A stretch of DNA of 64,000 nucleotides from Larix kaempferi. Lineage: Eukaryota > Streptophyta > Pinopsida > Pinales > Pinaceae. The translations under genes and the position numbers were made by a program. The stretch is taken from the NCBI GenBank assembly GCA_027924585.1, contig BSBM01000442.1:7440001-7504000 (forward strand), in the 5' to 3' direction. Shown piece after piece: positions 46,295 to 58,693 of the stretch (positions are counted from its first letter, which is position 1; every line of letters begins with the position of its first letter). The notes under the pieces are model-generated. The model was not told the DNA's origin, ran no database searches, and worked only from the letters and a program-made list of their open reading frames with translations.

Positions 46295-48707
46295 GGAAAT
46301 AAATTATTTTTTGTGCGAACATTGTGAGTTTCTTGTCTTAAAGGAATTATGTGCATTCGATCATGAATTAGTTTATAGAATTCATTCATTCACACGTAGG
46401 AAAAGAAATAGTTGAAGACATTAATCAATAATATCAAAAATAATATCCGAGGACAATGCATACAAAAATAATGTAATTGTGTACTTATTACAATCACTAC
46501 TTTTTTTGATGCTTTTTTCTCTCCACATATTCTCTAAGAGTGACATCCTCTTCTACAACTTGTTTTCTGTTTCTTATGCCCTCTGTAGCTGCCTGTGATC
46601 TTGTTTGTCGTGTTGTGTGCTCACGACGTGTACGCGGCTACTGTAAGGTTCCTGGATCTACTGGAAAAATGAAGAAATATTAATTACTTGACGTGTTTTT
46701 ATTATTTCATTAAGAAAAAAAACATTAGAGCGGTAACTTTTACCTGGCAACTGGGCCACATGAATATCATGCGTTTGCTCTTCTTCTGCTGTTGCCTCAA
46801 GTTGTACATGAGGAACCTCTACATTAAAACATCAACACTTACAACACTATAGTATTTGCAATTTAATATTTGAGGCTTTAATCCAGACTAGGTTTTTTTT
46901 AACAGAGGAATACGTTAATTACCTGGATGTCGCTCAACTTCAACTTCAATATTTCATTCTCCTCCATCCTCCGTATTTTGTCTACTTTGGTTGGGTGGCT
47001 TAACACAAAGAGACTCAATATTTTATGGACTAGTTTATTAATGAATAGAGAACACAATGAATTAATCTTAAATAGAATTTGTTTATTGTAGTTACCTGTG
47101 TGCAGGATGGATTAACGGAAGACTCTGTTTGGCTAGCACTTTTGCTTGTTTGATGTTCAACAACACCTAAAAACCCGCGTTGGTATCCAATCCTTAGGTC
47201 TTCCTCCGTGGGCACTTATTTGAATTTTTCGACCTGTAATTTTCAATTAGATCATCATTGTTGTTGTTATATCGTCATGAAAACAATTTTAAATGCAATC
47301 TATAATAATTTCTATACGATAAAATAATTATTGATATTTACGATTCGTGCTACTAGATTTGAATATCCACCCAGCCCAAGCTTGTGTTGCCCATGTTTCT
47401 CTACTCTTTCCTGGGTGGCCTTTGAGGTATCTGGTAGCCTATAAAAGTAATTTTAAGTACGTTAAACGTTGCAAAATAATGGGAAATAAAGTGTAATGAT
47501 GATATAATTGCATTGCTGAAAGTATTGCATACCTTTTTGCACCTGGTTCTAGCTTGCCCTCTTTACCCATAGCGATCTCCCTTCCATCATCCAGCAAGGC
47601 TTTCCACTCCCTTGTTGGAATCATCGGAGGGCGCTCATACTTTGGATGCTTTGCTAAGTTGTTCCTATATTGGTCCCTTACAATGTGTAAATGTTGGCCA
47701 GCTTTTTCGAGGACCTTTTTATGGTTGAAGGTTTCAGCACCAAAAAACCAAACCATGCGAGCAATAAGGTTATCTTTCAAAACTTTACTTTGTCGGTTCC
47801 ACCATGTGCGGATGGTGGGCCCAAATAGTTGTACAGACCAATCATTTAGATGTTTGTAAAAGACATAATTTCCTGCATAAACGAGTATGTGTTAATTAGT
47901 ATAAAAGGAATGATTCATAATTACATTCCAATAAAATTATAATAGTTAAAACATTTTGTAAATAGTACCTAGAATCTTATTCATGTTATAGGGGACGAGA
48001 TTTTCATCCAACAAAAAAAGTAGTCTCAACTGTTCCCATGCTAGTGACATGGAAAGATCCAGGAAATGCATCGAGGGAAATATCAATGTCATACTCTTCT
48101 ACATGTACCCCTTGATCCTGGTCGGCATGACCTGTCATTCTTGGACCACCAGAGGTTGTAGTACTCTCATGTTCTCAATTTGCATTCCCGACTGGCCAGA
48201 CGGCAACGATACATGATTAGTGGCAGTGGGGGTTTCATACTCAGTGGTACCAGCATGCCCCTTACCAGTAGTACCGGGGAAAAAAAAATGCCTGTAGAAA
48301 CAAATAATATTTTAGTTACTCATATACGAATAGAAAAAAAAAATGCATTTGAAATACACTTGTAATTAAAGAGTTTGCATCTTACATCCATGCGCTGTAC
48401 TCTAGGCAACAGAAGATCTATCTTTTCTTTAGTCTCATCCATTTGCAGATGAGATATTAGCAGACGGACGACCTCATCATTTAATTTTTCTTTTCCTTTC
48501 TCAACTGCATCCTGGATATTCTTTGAATTCACGAGGTCAAGATCGTTGGCAATGTTCCCCAAATCCATATGCCTCGGATCTTGTGTTGATAGATAAGTAT
48601 CATCCGACATAAAAATAGAAAACATTAATATCAATTTGAAATCATTAATATAATTAGAAAACATAATGCTTAAATATAGTTTCTAAAATTCACAACGTGC
48701 TATATAC

Positions 48708-49111
48708 CTGCTCATGACTCGATGAGTGTGGCGTGCTAACACTATGATCCATTGGGGGCCTTCCCCTATCGGATGACTGCAACACAAGAATTGAAAACAT
48801 TAATTTCGAAGTGAAACATCCAATACATTGATAAAATCTTAATTAAAAACATATTTTTTGTATTCAATTTCAAAACTTTACAATGGGGTATACCTGCTGT
48901 GGCGTAGTTGATGCATTTGTCCTATCACTCGTCATGGGGCTCTTGCCCCGATCCTCAACCTACAAAAAAAATATTGACCACGTTGATATCATAATTAAAC
49001 AAATGTACTTTTGAAAGAAGCAGATAAGTAAAAATGTGGTATATATACCTGTCACCTGTAGGGGGCTTTTGGCCTCCGAGGCTCCAATGGGGACTTGCCC
49101 CGATTAGCTGA
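48708..49111 (-). repeat. Three tandemly duplicated mini-exons with their introns
   Basis: Exons 49049-49111 (63 bp), 48894-48959 (66 bp) and 48708-48776 (69 bp), each bounded by a TAG or CAG acceptor and CAG|GTATA donor. They encode SANRGKSPLE, VEDRGKSPMT and SSDRGRPPMD starts. Introns are also alike (AATTGAAAAAATTAATTTCG-type text). The second and third are phase 0 at both ends, and the first carries a TGA near its end. Confidence 0.7.
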
Positions 49112-49256
49112 CTACAACAAAGTAATTGAAAAAATTAATTTCGAACTGAAACCAATACACGAGGAAAATCTTATTTAAAAACATATTTTAAAAAAAATTA
49201 ATGGAAAACATATTGCGAAATTAATAACATAAACAAAAACAAAAGGTACTATATAC

Positions 49257-50031
49257 ATTGATTACAGGTTTCGTGAAATGTTATATGTACCACTCTCGAA
49301 GTATCTGCATATGTATCTATCCGGTTCAGATTGTAACTAATAAGCAACTCTTCCCCTGATGCTATTGATTTTATAGCGCAGACGAAAACACGGTTTCCTT
49401 CACACCCCTCAAATATGCAATTGGGTTGTTTATTTGTAGACCCGGGTTGTGTGCTGTTTATAAACCCCGCAATATTACCTAATGCTTTGGGCCTTTCGTC
49501 AATGTACATACTCGCTCCTTTACTTTGATTATTGTTTTTTAACTCTAAATAATTTGTAGACAATCCGTATCTACGCATATTGCGTGTATATTGGACCAAC
49601 CGCATCCAATCTCTGTAATTGTAGTAGGGTCCGACATACTCCATCAATTCGGTACCTCTGTCGTAACCCACCTTTATGCCATCCATGCAAAACAACCCCA
49701 AACCGTGTAGTGACGAAGGTGCAATCCGATATATCCTCTCGTTCACGCAAAAATCTATGTTTAAAGGAGGAAGATCCTTCGGTACCCATTGTTTGACTAA
49801 ATGTTTGTAACTCAAGGGCACATCGATGTCTCCTATGGTCTCATCATCATAAGAGCATGAACCTCCTTCAGCGAGAAAAAATTCCATTCGTTTATTGAAT
49901 TTACTTCTAATCTTTTGACATCTAGTTGATCTCGCTCTTTTAGGCCTACTAGATGTTTCACTTTCCTCTAGTCTTGTTGATCTTTCCTCGCTCGAGGATG
50001 ATAGATATGACAAATACCTATTCGGTTGTAC
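49257..50031 (-). CDS. SET domain exon (putative lysine methyltransferase)
   Basis: An exon-sized frame open for 258 codons. Numbering from codon 1 at 50013: basic NLS-like RPKRARSTR at 23-31, then the SET fold from about 94 to 232, with HGLGLF (103-108), GTELMEYVG (120-128), YIDERPKALGNIAGFIN (170-186), QPNC (196-199) and GEELLISYN (220-228). These match the SET motifs for S-adenosylmethionine binding and the catalytic Tyr. The usual NHSCxPN is replaced by INSTQPGSTNKQPNC, so activity is uncertain. No pre-SET or post-SET Cys cluster is seen. Ends use acceptor GTGTAG and a GT donor at 49256, or an in-frame one near 49288. It sits about 140 bp upstream of the TnpA-side exons on the same strand. 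Confidence 0.82.
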
Positions 50032-53000
50032 CTACACTACACAACAATCTCATGTATCAAAGGCAAATCATGCATACATCATTGATAAATGATGATCACT
50101 CTCAGCCCAATAGTACGTGCATGAGGCCTAGGCTCACAGGTTTAAGAAGGCACTCTAATGGGTTGAAGTAGGCACTATTTTCAAGATTGAATTGGATCTG
50201 TGACTAAGTGTAATGTCTGTACGAACTTCTGAAGTAAATTCTTTTTGTTGTAATCTTTATTCAAGAAGATAAATAAATCTCCCTCTTACTAGTTTTCCTC
50301 AAGGTGTGGGGTTTTTCCAGAGTCATGGTCGACCAAACATTATGTGTCTAAATGCTCTTTACTGCATGCTGATATAATTTATTACGCATTACCTTTTAGG
50401 ACAGTCTATTGTAAATTATTTGTTTCCACTACTAAATTCACTTTTAGTACTATATACCAGCTACAAGAGTAATTTATTAATCATTGTATGTGAGACTATG
50501 TGAGCTAGACCAATATTCCTTTGATTAGCTTGTGGAATCCATGGAGGAATTAGCAAAGGAAGGTATAAGCCAAGTTTGTGAATAGACAATCAAAAAACAA
50601 AATTTGATTTAAGGATCATGACCTACAAAGAGTTTGTTGCATAAACTAGAATTGGTAGACATTGTGAAACGTCACCTATGAGCTGAAAGTTGTAGTAGGC
50701 AAGCTAGATTCTCAATTGAAAAACAATGTATAGCTAAGAAATTCATCCAAGAGAAATTTAGAAGTGTAAGGCATTTGATATGCAATACTATAGAAGTGGA
50801 ATCATAAAACGACACATGATTGCATTTTTAAACAATTACTACTCGACTTATCTTATATTGAAGAATATATTGGAGTTTATTCCCCATGAGGAAAATATTG
50901 TTATCTTGTGTATGAATGTTTTTTGTATGTTGATTCTATCTTTTTTTGTTGGATTCTAAGTAAGGAAATAATCTAGATTGGAATAGATCACAAGAAAATT
51001 ATTTTATTTTAAACTGAAATCCAATTTGATTGCCATTGCTAATGATATCGAAGGGACCCTTACTTTGACTCTATAAAAGGTATCCTTCTATGGTTTATCG
51101 AACCCTTCTAGTACACACCCTGGGGATTTGGTCTTGAAATACCTATTCCAAGATAAGTTAAGTAATGACCTTACTATACACAACCCCACCTATTGATCAC
51201 ATGGTCTAGGAGTAAAATGCACAACAAAGGAATGCAGTCCAACAATTGGAGAAGGAGAATCAAGTGTTAGAGAAGGAGAATCATGAGCAAATGCACAACA
51301 TTTTTTGGTATTCTGTATATGCTTGATATCAGGGGTACCTAATGTGTTTGAAAAAATTACGGAGTGATTGTGTGTGAATATTGGGTAGATTTTTTCATTT
51401 TTTTCATCCATAGTTGTATCCATTCTACAACTATGGATTGTAGAATGGCTTAAGCATTTATCCTTACTCCATTATTCACTCTTCTTTTTCTGTTTTGAGA
51501 AATATTTATTATAGGAATATCCTCTTTGACTAAGCCGCCACACTATGAGGGGAATTTTTTATGTTTTTAAAGTCACTGAGGAGTCAATATTTGCACCTAG
51601 CCTCATTGGAATCCTCTCAGGGTGTTTTGAACCTATTACCCCCCTATTTGCATGGGGTAAATCGTGAAGTCATAATAGGCCTCATTAGATATTATGGGAA
51701 CTATTGAACAACAATGGTGAGGGTGATGATCCGTGATGCTGTGCATAAATTTGGATGAAGGTAGCCATCCTGGGAACTTTGGGGATGAGTTTGTGGGCTA
51801 GAATTGCAACAGGCCTTTGCCCCTGGGCATACTTTCCCTTTCAAGCAGTAGTAAGCAAGAAGACCTGGGAAAGCAGTTGTTTTCTGTAATACTTTAATTT
51901 ATTTTCCTATAAAATCCTCATAGTTAAGGGCATTATGTCATTTCAAGGTTGTTCGGCCGGTCTTACTACCCATAAGCCACGAGGGTAATCCCCTTTTAGT
52001 TGAAGTGTAAAAGAATAGGTTACAAATATAATTTTAGATATTTTTCCCTTTCCAAAACTATGAACTAAAGCAGTCCAGCACAGCTAAAGGATCTTTGCGA
52101 TATTCCACAGTGGGGGACAATTTTTGGATTTATATCAGACTCTACTCTAGACGACATGGGAATCATCATCAAATGGAAAGATATATAGGGGAATGATGGA
52201 AACCCTAGCGGGAGTGTCAAAGATAGCACGAGTTGAATTCAATTGCACGGGAAGCTTATTGGGATGTTAGAAATCAAAGACTGTATGATTGAATTTGAAG
52301 TCTCTCATTCAGAATTTATTTTGCTCAGTTAACAGAGATTTAGAGACAGTTTCTAAAGATTGATTTACTTATCAAGAAAGTTTTATTTTTTTATTTTTTT
52401 TAATTTATCGGCAATAATGTGAGCAGAACTAAGCATAGTGCAGTAGACGCTAACCTAGTAGGTGGCTGCGACGTTTTGGTAGCCCCTGCTAGCCATCTAT
52501 GCCAGGCTTGCTTGGCAGTGACTTCAAAGTTTAGAGGTTGGTGCTGAAGCCACTGGAAATAGCAATGATGAGATTAGAAGACTCATAGAAATTCAAAACA
52601 TTTAATATATATTGGGCTTCTTCATTACGGATTTGGGGAATTTCTAAGAGCAAGAAGGAGAGATCAAGGGTGCCGAATTTTGGAGGGTTTCTTCAACTAC
52701 CGAGTTCAGTACATTAGTAAGTAAGCAAGCAAACCTCAGTAGAAATTCCATGAGATGAAGGGTTTGAACTTACCGATGTCATTGTGGGACGAATTTGCTG
52801 ACAATATTGCTTGTTGAATATGCTCCCGAAGCTCCCCTTGCTTTGTGAGCCCAATGCTTATGTAGACCAGTTGATGTTACCTTCACTCTTGAGCCGAGGA
52901 CCGTAGAGAGCGAGGGAAGATGAACAATGGCTAGGGGCACCATCAGGGAGATGGGAAACCAATAAAAAAAACCCTCATTTGCCTCAAGTTGCAGACGCCG

Positions 53001-53789
53001 AAGCAAAAAATGAGTTGCAGATGCCGAACCAAAAAACCTCAGCTTGATGAACGATGATTGGGTGCCAAGGAAATGGTTAGGGCACGAAATGGAAATTCTT
53101 AGTTTTTGTTTTTAATTTTTTGTTTTGATTGTTTTTGTTTAATTTTATATTTTATATTTTTTAATTTATATTTTATATACATTTTATTTTATATATTTTA
53201 ATATTTTATTCTAATACAAATTAAGGAGGATTAATAACTAAGATATAGCATTACTCAAACAGCCTGATGTCACATTCAAATTTTAATCAAGATTCTAAGG
53301 AAATAGATCATCCTCATTTCCTCTAGGAAGATGAGATCCTAAGATAATATGCATTATTATTAAAATATGTTGCTAAATGTTGAGGGGCCTCTAACTAAGG
53401 ATGAAATTCCCAAAGTTGTATTGCACCCAACTAGGGAAAATACTAAATAGTACCAAATCTCAGAAAATAAAATGATAATAAGAGTGCTTGAGCCACTGCA
53501 GAAGAAGCGGTTGATGAACTAACTCATTTATAGGATAGTTGGGTAGTATACATTATATGTGCCTGAATTTCCTGAATCAAATGAGATATAGAAGTTGTTT
53601 GAAATGACTGCAATTATGAAGAAGAATTGCACATTAATTGAAAACAAAGATATGAATAATAAAGGGAACTCAAACTTTGATAATAATCATGGTCAAAAAG
53701 CAGAAGGAAAAAATAACTAAACAAAAATGAAATACTTAAATGCCTAATTTATTAAATATACTAAAACTAAAGCAATCAAATATTAAAAA
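50032..53789. other. CACTA interior between the SET/TnpA gene and the GAT repeat
   Basis: Mostly stop-rich. On the minus strand 52779-53040 looks like a gene 5' region (CTCGCTCTC and a short ORF, then ATGACATCG with a GTAAGT donor). On the plus strand 53380-53700 has protein-like runs (PLTKDEIPKVVLHPTREN, then FEMTAIMKKNCTLIENKD) leading into the Asp-rich repeat, possibly a captured gene fragment. Neither is identified. Confidence 0.35.
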
Positions 53790-53868
53790 TGCCAGCGACG
53801 ATGACAATGATGATGAGGATGAGGATGATGACGACGACAACGACAACGATGATGATGATGACGACATC

Positions 53869-53911
<43 letters not shown>

Positions 53912-53921
53912 GTGGTGATGG

Positions 53922-53962
<41 letters not shown>

Positions 53963-54110
53963 AGGATGATGCTTCTGCTGATGATGATGATGACGACGAT
54001 GAATATTACGATGATGACGACAATATTGATGGTCATCGTGACAATATTGAGGATGATGGAAATGGCAACGTGATGGTGATCGTATTGATGATGATGGGAA
54101 TAAGCACAAA
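53790..54110 (+). repeat. GAT trinucleotide microsatellite
   Basis: About 300 bp of GAT/GAC repeats, interrupted, the purest part at 53862-53962. It yields poly-Asp, poly-Met and poly-His shadow frames. Confidence 0.95.
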
Positions 54111-54119
54111 TGTGCATTA

Positions 54120-54262
54120 ACCTTAATGAGATTCTCTTTGTTTCAAGAATATCTTAATATTCTCTACTCAATAGGGACAACCACGTGAAGGTGGAAGCTC
54201 ATCTGCCCCCCCCCCCCCCCCCGCACATCACTTAGAAATATTCAATGCATCTGTTCAATGCA
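54120..54262. repeat. CACTA internal direct repeat, copy 2, with long C run
   Basis: Starts ACCTTAATGAGATTC and includes GTGAAGGTGGAAGCTCATCTG and a run of about 17 C near 54206-54222. Counterpart of 46155-46294. It lies just beyond the 3' end of the TNP2 gene. Confidence 0.75.
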
Positions 54263-54269
54263 ATTCATG

Positions 54270-57200
54270 ATCGTCTTCTCCATCCAAGTCTGCATCTATA
54301 TCATCTGATCCGGATTCAACATTATAAGGATTAAAGGCCATATCATCATCGTCATCGCTGTCAGTTTCGATAAAGTGATCATCGTCAATATCATCTTCAT
54401 CATGAACATTGTCTCTTACATCATCTGGTTCAACTAACTCTTCAACATCTTCCTCCGGAACATTATGATCATCAACATCTAACTCATGTTGATCCTCTAC
54501 ATGATCACCTTCTTCTTCAACACACTCTTCATCTTCCTCTACAATATTATACTTTACCGGCCTTCCTCTTGGATCATGTCTAATAAAAAATGACCAACCC
54601 TATCTACTAGGAACTTCTGAGTAAAATACTTGTTCACATTGACTTGGAAGAACATAGGGCTCTGACATTCGTGACTCAAGCGACCTTGTATTGACCATGG
54701 TAAATCCATTAGCATGTTCAATAACAGTTCTATCAGGATCAAATCGATTCAGTCGTAGCCTGTACCATTTCACAACAAAAAGAATTATTTTGAATGATTT
54801 AAAGTCACAGTCAATGATATCTTCCAAATACCCATAATATCTATTTTCTGATAATTCTGGATGTTTGTCGCTTCTAGAGGAAACATTAGTGACCTCAAAG
54901 ACTGCAGTTATCCCAGAATCACATGTTTTCCTTGTTTCATCCAACTTTTTAATGCGATATTTACGACCGTTGCACCACATAGCCTTGTGGTGTTTTACCT
55001 GCAATATATTGCAAAACATGTAAATTAAATGATCAGTACATCATCAATTGATAATGAACAGCTAGTAAGTATTTTATGTTCTTAAAGTACTATGCAAAGA
55101 AAATGAAATAAATCAATATGAACATGAATATCATAATTGAAAATATTGTGGCTTATATTTATATTAATATCATGCTAATTACCTGTTTATCTTTTAAACC
55201 ATATGCTAAATCAATTTCCCTTTCTGTTAGATTGCCATCTCCATTGCGATGTGCTTCTTTGACCAATGAAGCCACACCTTCCCATGATAGTCCTCGACCA
55301 GATTGATTACATCATTCAATCCATACCTTCATCCAATCAAGATTGTTTGCGACGTACAGATGTAGTGCATCCCACTCGCGGCCAACTACATGAAAAAAAA
55401 ATTACAAAAATCAACTCAGAAAAATAATTAACGCGGTGTAACATTATAATATTAATGATGCATATAATTAATGAATATTAAAAATGAAATAATTAAGTAC
55501 GATATTATTAAAATGTATTAACATTATTAATCTACACCAATATTTAATAATTACCTTTGAGCTTCCTCGATCTACCTTTCCCCAACAGGTAGTCTCCTTC
55601 AAATTTCTTAGTAGAGTTTGGATCACCATTGCATCGATCTAATTCCATCTTAATAAATGCCAACCCTAGAAGATATTCAACAATATACACCATGGCCTGA
55701 AATACCTAAAATTAAATATACAATCGACCAAAACAAAACATTAAAAACATATCAGAGATGATCAATATGAATATATAAGATAGACAAATTGATTTGTACC
55801 TTGATGATTTCTATTATATTGCAACTTCCATATGTGAGTTGTCATTCTCTTTGGTTTTAATGCGGTCTCCTCTTTCCCATTGAAAAGATGTTTTTCGGTA
55901 GTTCAATACCTATGAGTCTTAGAGAGGAAGTGCCTATACTCATTAAACACTTCCTTTGACAAACTCTTTGAACGACGAAATTTCATCTTGGGACCACAAA
56001 CTGGACATGCAAATTTTCCCTTTGTTTGAAGACCTACATGGATAAATTATGGTAAGCAAAATATATTTTATATAATATCATGCTAATTATTTAAAAAACA
56101 TACGTATAACTGATTAGTATATCACTAAATAAAATTAAAAACTATCTTAGTGCAGTACGTTACAATTACATACCACAAAAATGTGTTAGGCCTGGAGCAT
56201 CGTGAATTGTCCAGGTAAGCATTGCATGGAATTGAAATCCCCTTTTCCCTATTGGTCTAGAGACATCATACATAGTGACGCCATTCCATAGCTTAAGTAG
56301 TTAATCAACAAGAGGCTCGATATATACATTCATATCTTTAACTTGGTACTTACCTAAAAGAAAACAACAAATACAATACATATAAGTAAATATGCAACAA
56401 ATATCACAAATTAAATACTAATCATGCATATTTAAAAAATTATTGTTCTAAAGTACCAATTATACCTGGAACAATCATTGCCAACATTATATGCTCCCTC
56501 TTTATTGACATCCATGGAGGAATGTTATTGTTGATAACAAAAACAAGCCAGACCAAGTAAGTAGATATCATCTCTGCAAATGGATTGACACCATCCGCTG
56601 CCAAAGAAAGTCTAGCATTACAAAGTTCTTCTTTAAAGTGTGACCATTTTTCCTCCATGTCTGTAAATGCAGAACCATCTGCAGACATTCAAAGAATATC
56701 ATCTCCACTTCTATTCCGTGCGTGGTAATCCATAAATTGTGCTATGTTTTTGCACCTAAACAGTCGTTGCAAGTGTGGAATAATAGGAATATAACGAAGA
56801 ACCTTACAAGACACCTTTTTGGTTACTTGATCTATTCGGTATCTACTGCTATGACATATAGGGCATTCTGTTGCAAATTCATATTGATTATAATATAAAA
56901 TATGATCATTAGGACATGCATCAATTGCTTGATACTCCATTCCAATATATTTCATGATGGCAGCTAAATATCGATATGTGCGAGGTAAAATATTTGATGG
57001 TGGTAACAAATATTCACCTATCAACCTGTTACAACAAATTTAAAAAATAATGGTTGATATAAATATTTCAAGAATATATAATTAACGACAAAAATTTCGT
57101 CCTTATTACTTTTTTTGATGAACTTATAACTAGAATAGAAATATTATAGAAACATAAATATATATAATTTATCGTGATCATATATATGCGATCGATGAAA

Positions 57201-57965
57201 AATATAATCACATACCTTAACATCTGCGTGATGGATGTGTTTGAAAAACCATTCATAACCTTCAAGTTCATTATCAGCAACACAGTAGAGAGAAGAGTTA
57301 TGTGGGAGCGAGCCTTCAAAAAGGGGATCTTCTGCCTTCTCAACTATAGGTAAATCATGAAGATCATCAAAGTCATCATGATTTTCATGATTTTGATCAT
57401 CATCCATTCTAAAATTAAATGCATCATTGATTAATGTATTTGCACCATCATCCTCAAATATGTTATCATCATGATCACCGTCTAATTCCATATCATAATT
57501 AACTTGATCATCAATATTTGTAGGACTTGCATATTGTTCCTCCGACGCTAGTTGTTCTGCAATTACCACATTCTCCATGTTCAAAACTGCCATAGGAGGC
57601 CCTTCCTTTATAATTACAATTAAAACATCAAAAAAAGAACATTAATCATGTCGATTAAGTAACAAAAATAAAAATGATACAATATACAATTACAAAAACT
57701 CTTAATATAAAGACCTCATATATAATATTGAATTAGGACTTACCAATGGATGATATTCATGGCCCCCCTCAACATGTCCATGTTCCCTACAATGTCTTTT
57801 AGCTGTTGATATCAGTAACCTTCTCGGATTAAATCCTCTACATCAACCGCAAGGACAATAACATTTTCCATCACCCCTTCTTTGCACTCCATCCCACAAC
57901 CTAGCAAGCAATTGTCGATTTTGCTCTTGATCTTGATGACCTGTAACATTATTGTTACGTGGCAT
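54270..57965 (-). pseudogene. CACTA TNP2-type transposase
   Basis: The catalytic transposase of the element, in several exons on the minus strand. N-terminus: ATG at 57965 with a CPCG...C...H zinc-finger-like region (RRLLISTAKRHCREHGH). Acidic exon 57593-57220. Transposase_21-like core 57024-56470 (YQAIDACPNDHILYYNQYEF, CPICHSSRY, KVLRYIPIIPHLQRLF, ADGVNPFAEM, NIPPWMSIKREHIML), continued at 56350-56175 (VYIEPLVD, GFQFHAMLTWTIHDAPG) and 56033-55800 (KGKFACPVCGPKM). A DUF4216-like exon spans 55005-54600 (YYGYLEDIIDCDFKSFKIIL, YVLPSQCEQVFY), with a long Asp/Glu tail to about 54270. Stops near 56690, 56298, 55310 and 54599 and frameshifts show it is dead. Confidence 0.88.
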
Positions 57966-58430
57966 TTTATTACTCAAACCTAAGAACAAAGTACGAGCAA
58001 ACCCAAGTAGCATAAAATATGCCCTAGACAGATTTCATTTGGCCTACTTCTCTTTACCTTATGCGCATGGCCTAAGAGAAGAGGAATCACAAGTGAGTTT
58101 ATGTAATTGGCCTACTTCTCTATTTATATCTCTTAAGCGTAGGATATTCGATGGCGGCTCAAATCATGGAATAAAAAATTAATATAATTAAAAAGTTGAC
58201 CAAAATTTAAGGGTTGACCAACGGTCAAATTTTCCACTACCATCGAAGATCCGACTCCCCCTCAGCTAACTATAGCAAAACCGATGGGTGTTAAATGCGC
58301 CGTCGCAAAATCGACAGTCGGGGCCATTTTAAAAAAAAATTACAAACTTGTGATTTTTGATAGGTAAAAATAGAGAGATCGACGCTCTGTCATATTTTCC
58401 CATCGGTTTTTAAGTCCAAATGTAGTTGTG
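57966..58430 (-). repeat. CACTA right subterminal region and TIR
   Basis: Non-coding, with CGATGG/CGACAG-type motifs at about 58150-58425, ending in the inverted repeat AAATGTAGTTGTG at 58418-58430. Confidence 0.8.
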
Positions 58431-58688
58431 TCACAAGTTCGCATAAGTGAGAGAGAGGACAATTTTGCAGAGGAGGAAAAGAAGAGGAGCTGTAGAAGAC
58501 CATATTTGTTTTGGGGTTTTACTTCTGTGATATTGTATTGGTGACGATTCTATCTTTGAGGAAGTTGCGGGGTTTTCTCCTTTATGGTTTCCCCGAGGAA
58601 ATTCTTTGTGTTTATTGTGTTATGTTGTGCATGTTATTCTTTCAGTAAGATCCTAGATAAATATTGATTAAAAGTAGAAAATCTAGCA
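58431..58688 (+). repeat. Copia-A 3' LTR, right part
   Basis: Resumes with TCACAAGTTCGCATAAGTG (TCA duplicated by CACTA insertion) and ends AATCTAGCA, followed by the copia-A TSD CATCT. Confidence 0.9.
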
Positions 58689-58693
58689 CATCT

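Larger units (their letters stand above)
46500..50031 (-). pseudogene. CACTA-borne SET-domain and TnpA-like multi-exon gene
   Basis: Exons inferred from GT-AG borders on the minus strand: 49257-50031 (SET), 49049-49111, 48894-48959 and 48708-48776 (mini-exons), about 48380-48600, 47969-48291, 47533-47872, 47342-47438, about 47095-47236, then three small exons to 46500. The 47533-47872 exon (WSVQLFGPTIRTWWNRQS, PPMIPTREWKALLDDGRE) and the next (EKHGQHKLGLGGYSNL) resemble the plant En/Spm TnpA-like family (PF03004 type), the DNA-binding partner of CACTA transposases. Breaks include a TGA at the end of the first mini-exon and a TAA in the 47095-47236 exon. The true start may lie upstream, for example ATGACATCG followed by GTAAGT near 52780. 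Single-gene status is inferred. Confidence 0.62.
35121..58430 (-). mobile_element. CACTA-superfamily DNA transposon, 23.3 kb
   Basis: Terminal inverted repeats start CACAACTACATTT at both ends (13 bp perfect, about 30 bp imperfect) with a 3-bp TSD TCA (35118-35120 and 58431-58433); the intact sequence is visible in the copia-A 5' LTR. Subterminal regions are packed with CGACGG/TCGGTTAA-type motifs. Genes lie on the minus strand: a TNP2-type transposase (54270-57965) and a SET plus TnpA-like gene (46500-50031). Copia-B is inserted at 38425-45613. Without copia-B and its duplicated target the element is about 16.1 kb. Confidence 0.9.
29414..58688 (+). mobile_element. Copia-A, full-length copia element carrying the CACTA element in its 3' LTR
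   Basis: TSD CATCT at 29409-29413 and 58689-58693. 5' LTR 29414-30000, PBS 30001, gag about 30849-31640, RT/RNase H 32437-33960, polypurine tract near 34794-34801, 3' LTR 34802-35120 continuing at 58431-58688. Most of protease and integrase is deleted, so it is defective. Its LTR and gag are close relatives of copia-B. Confidence 0.92.

Noticed and set aside
53740-53964. Asp-rich 74-codon plus-strand frame
   Set aside because: Produced by the GAT microsatellite; all frames and both strands give homopolymer-like peptides.
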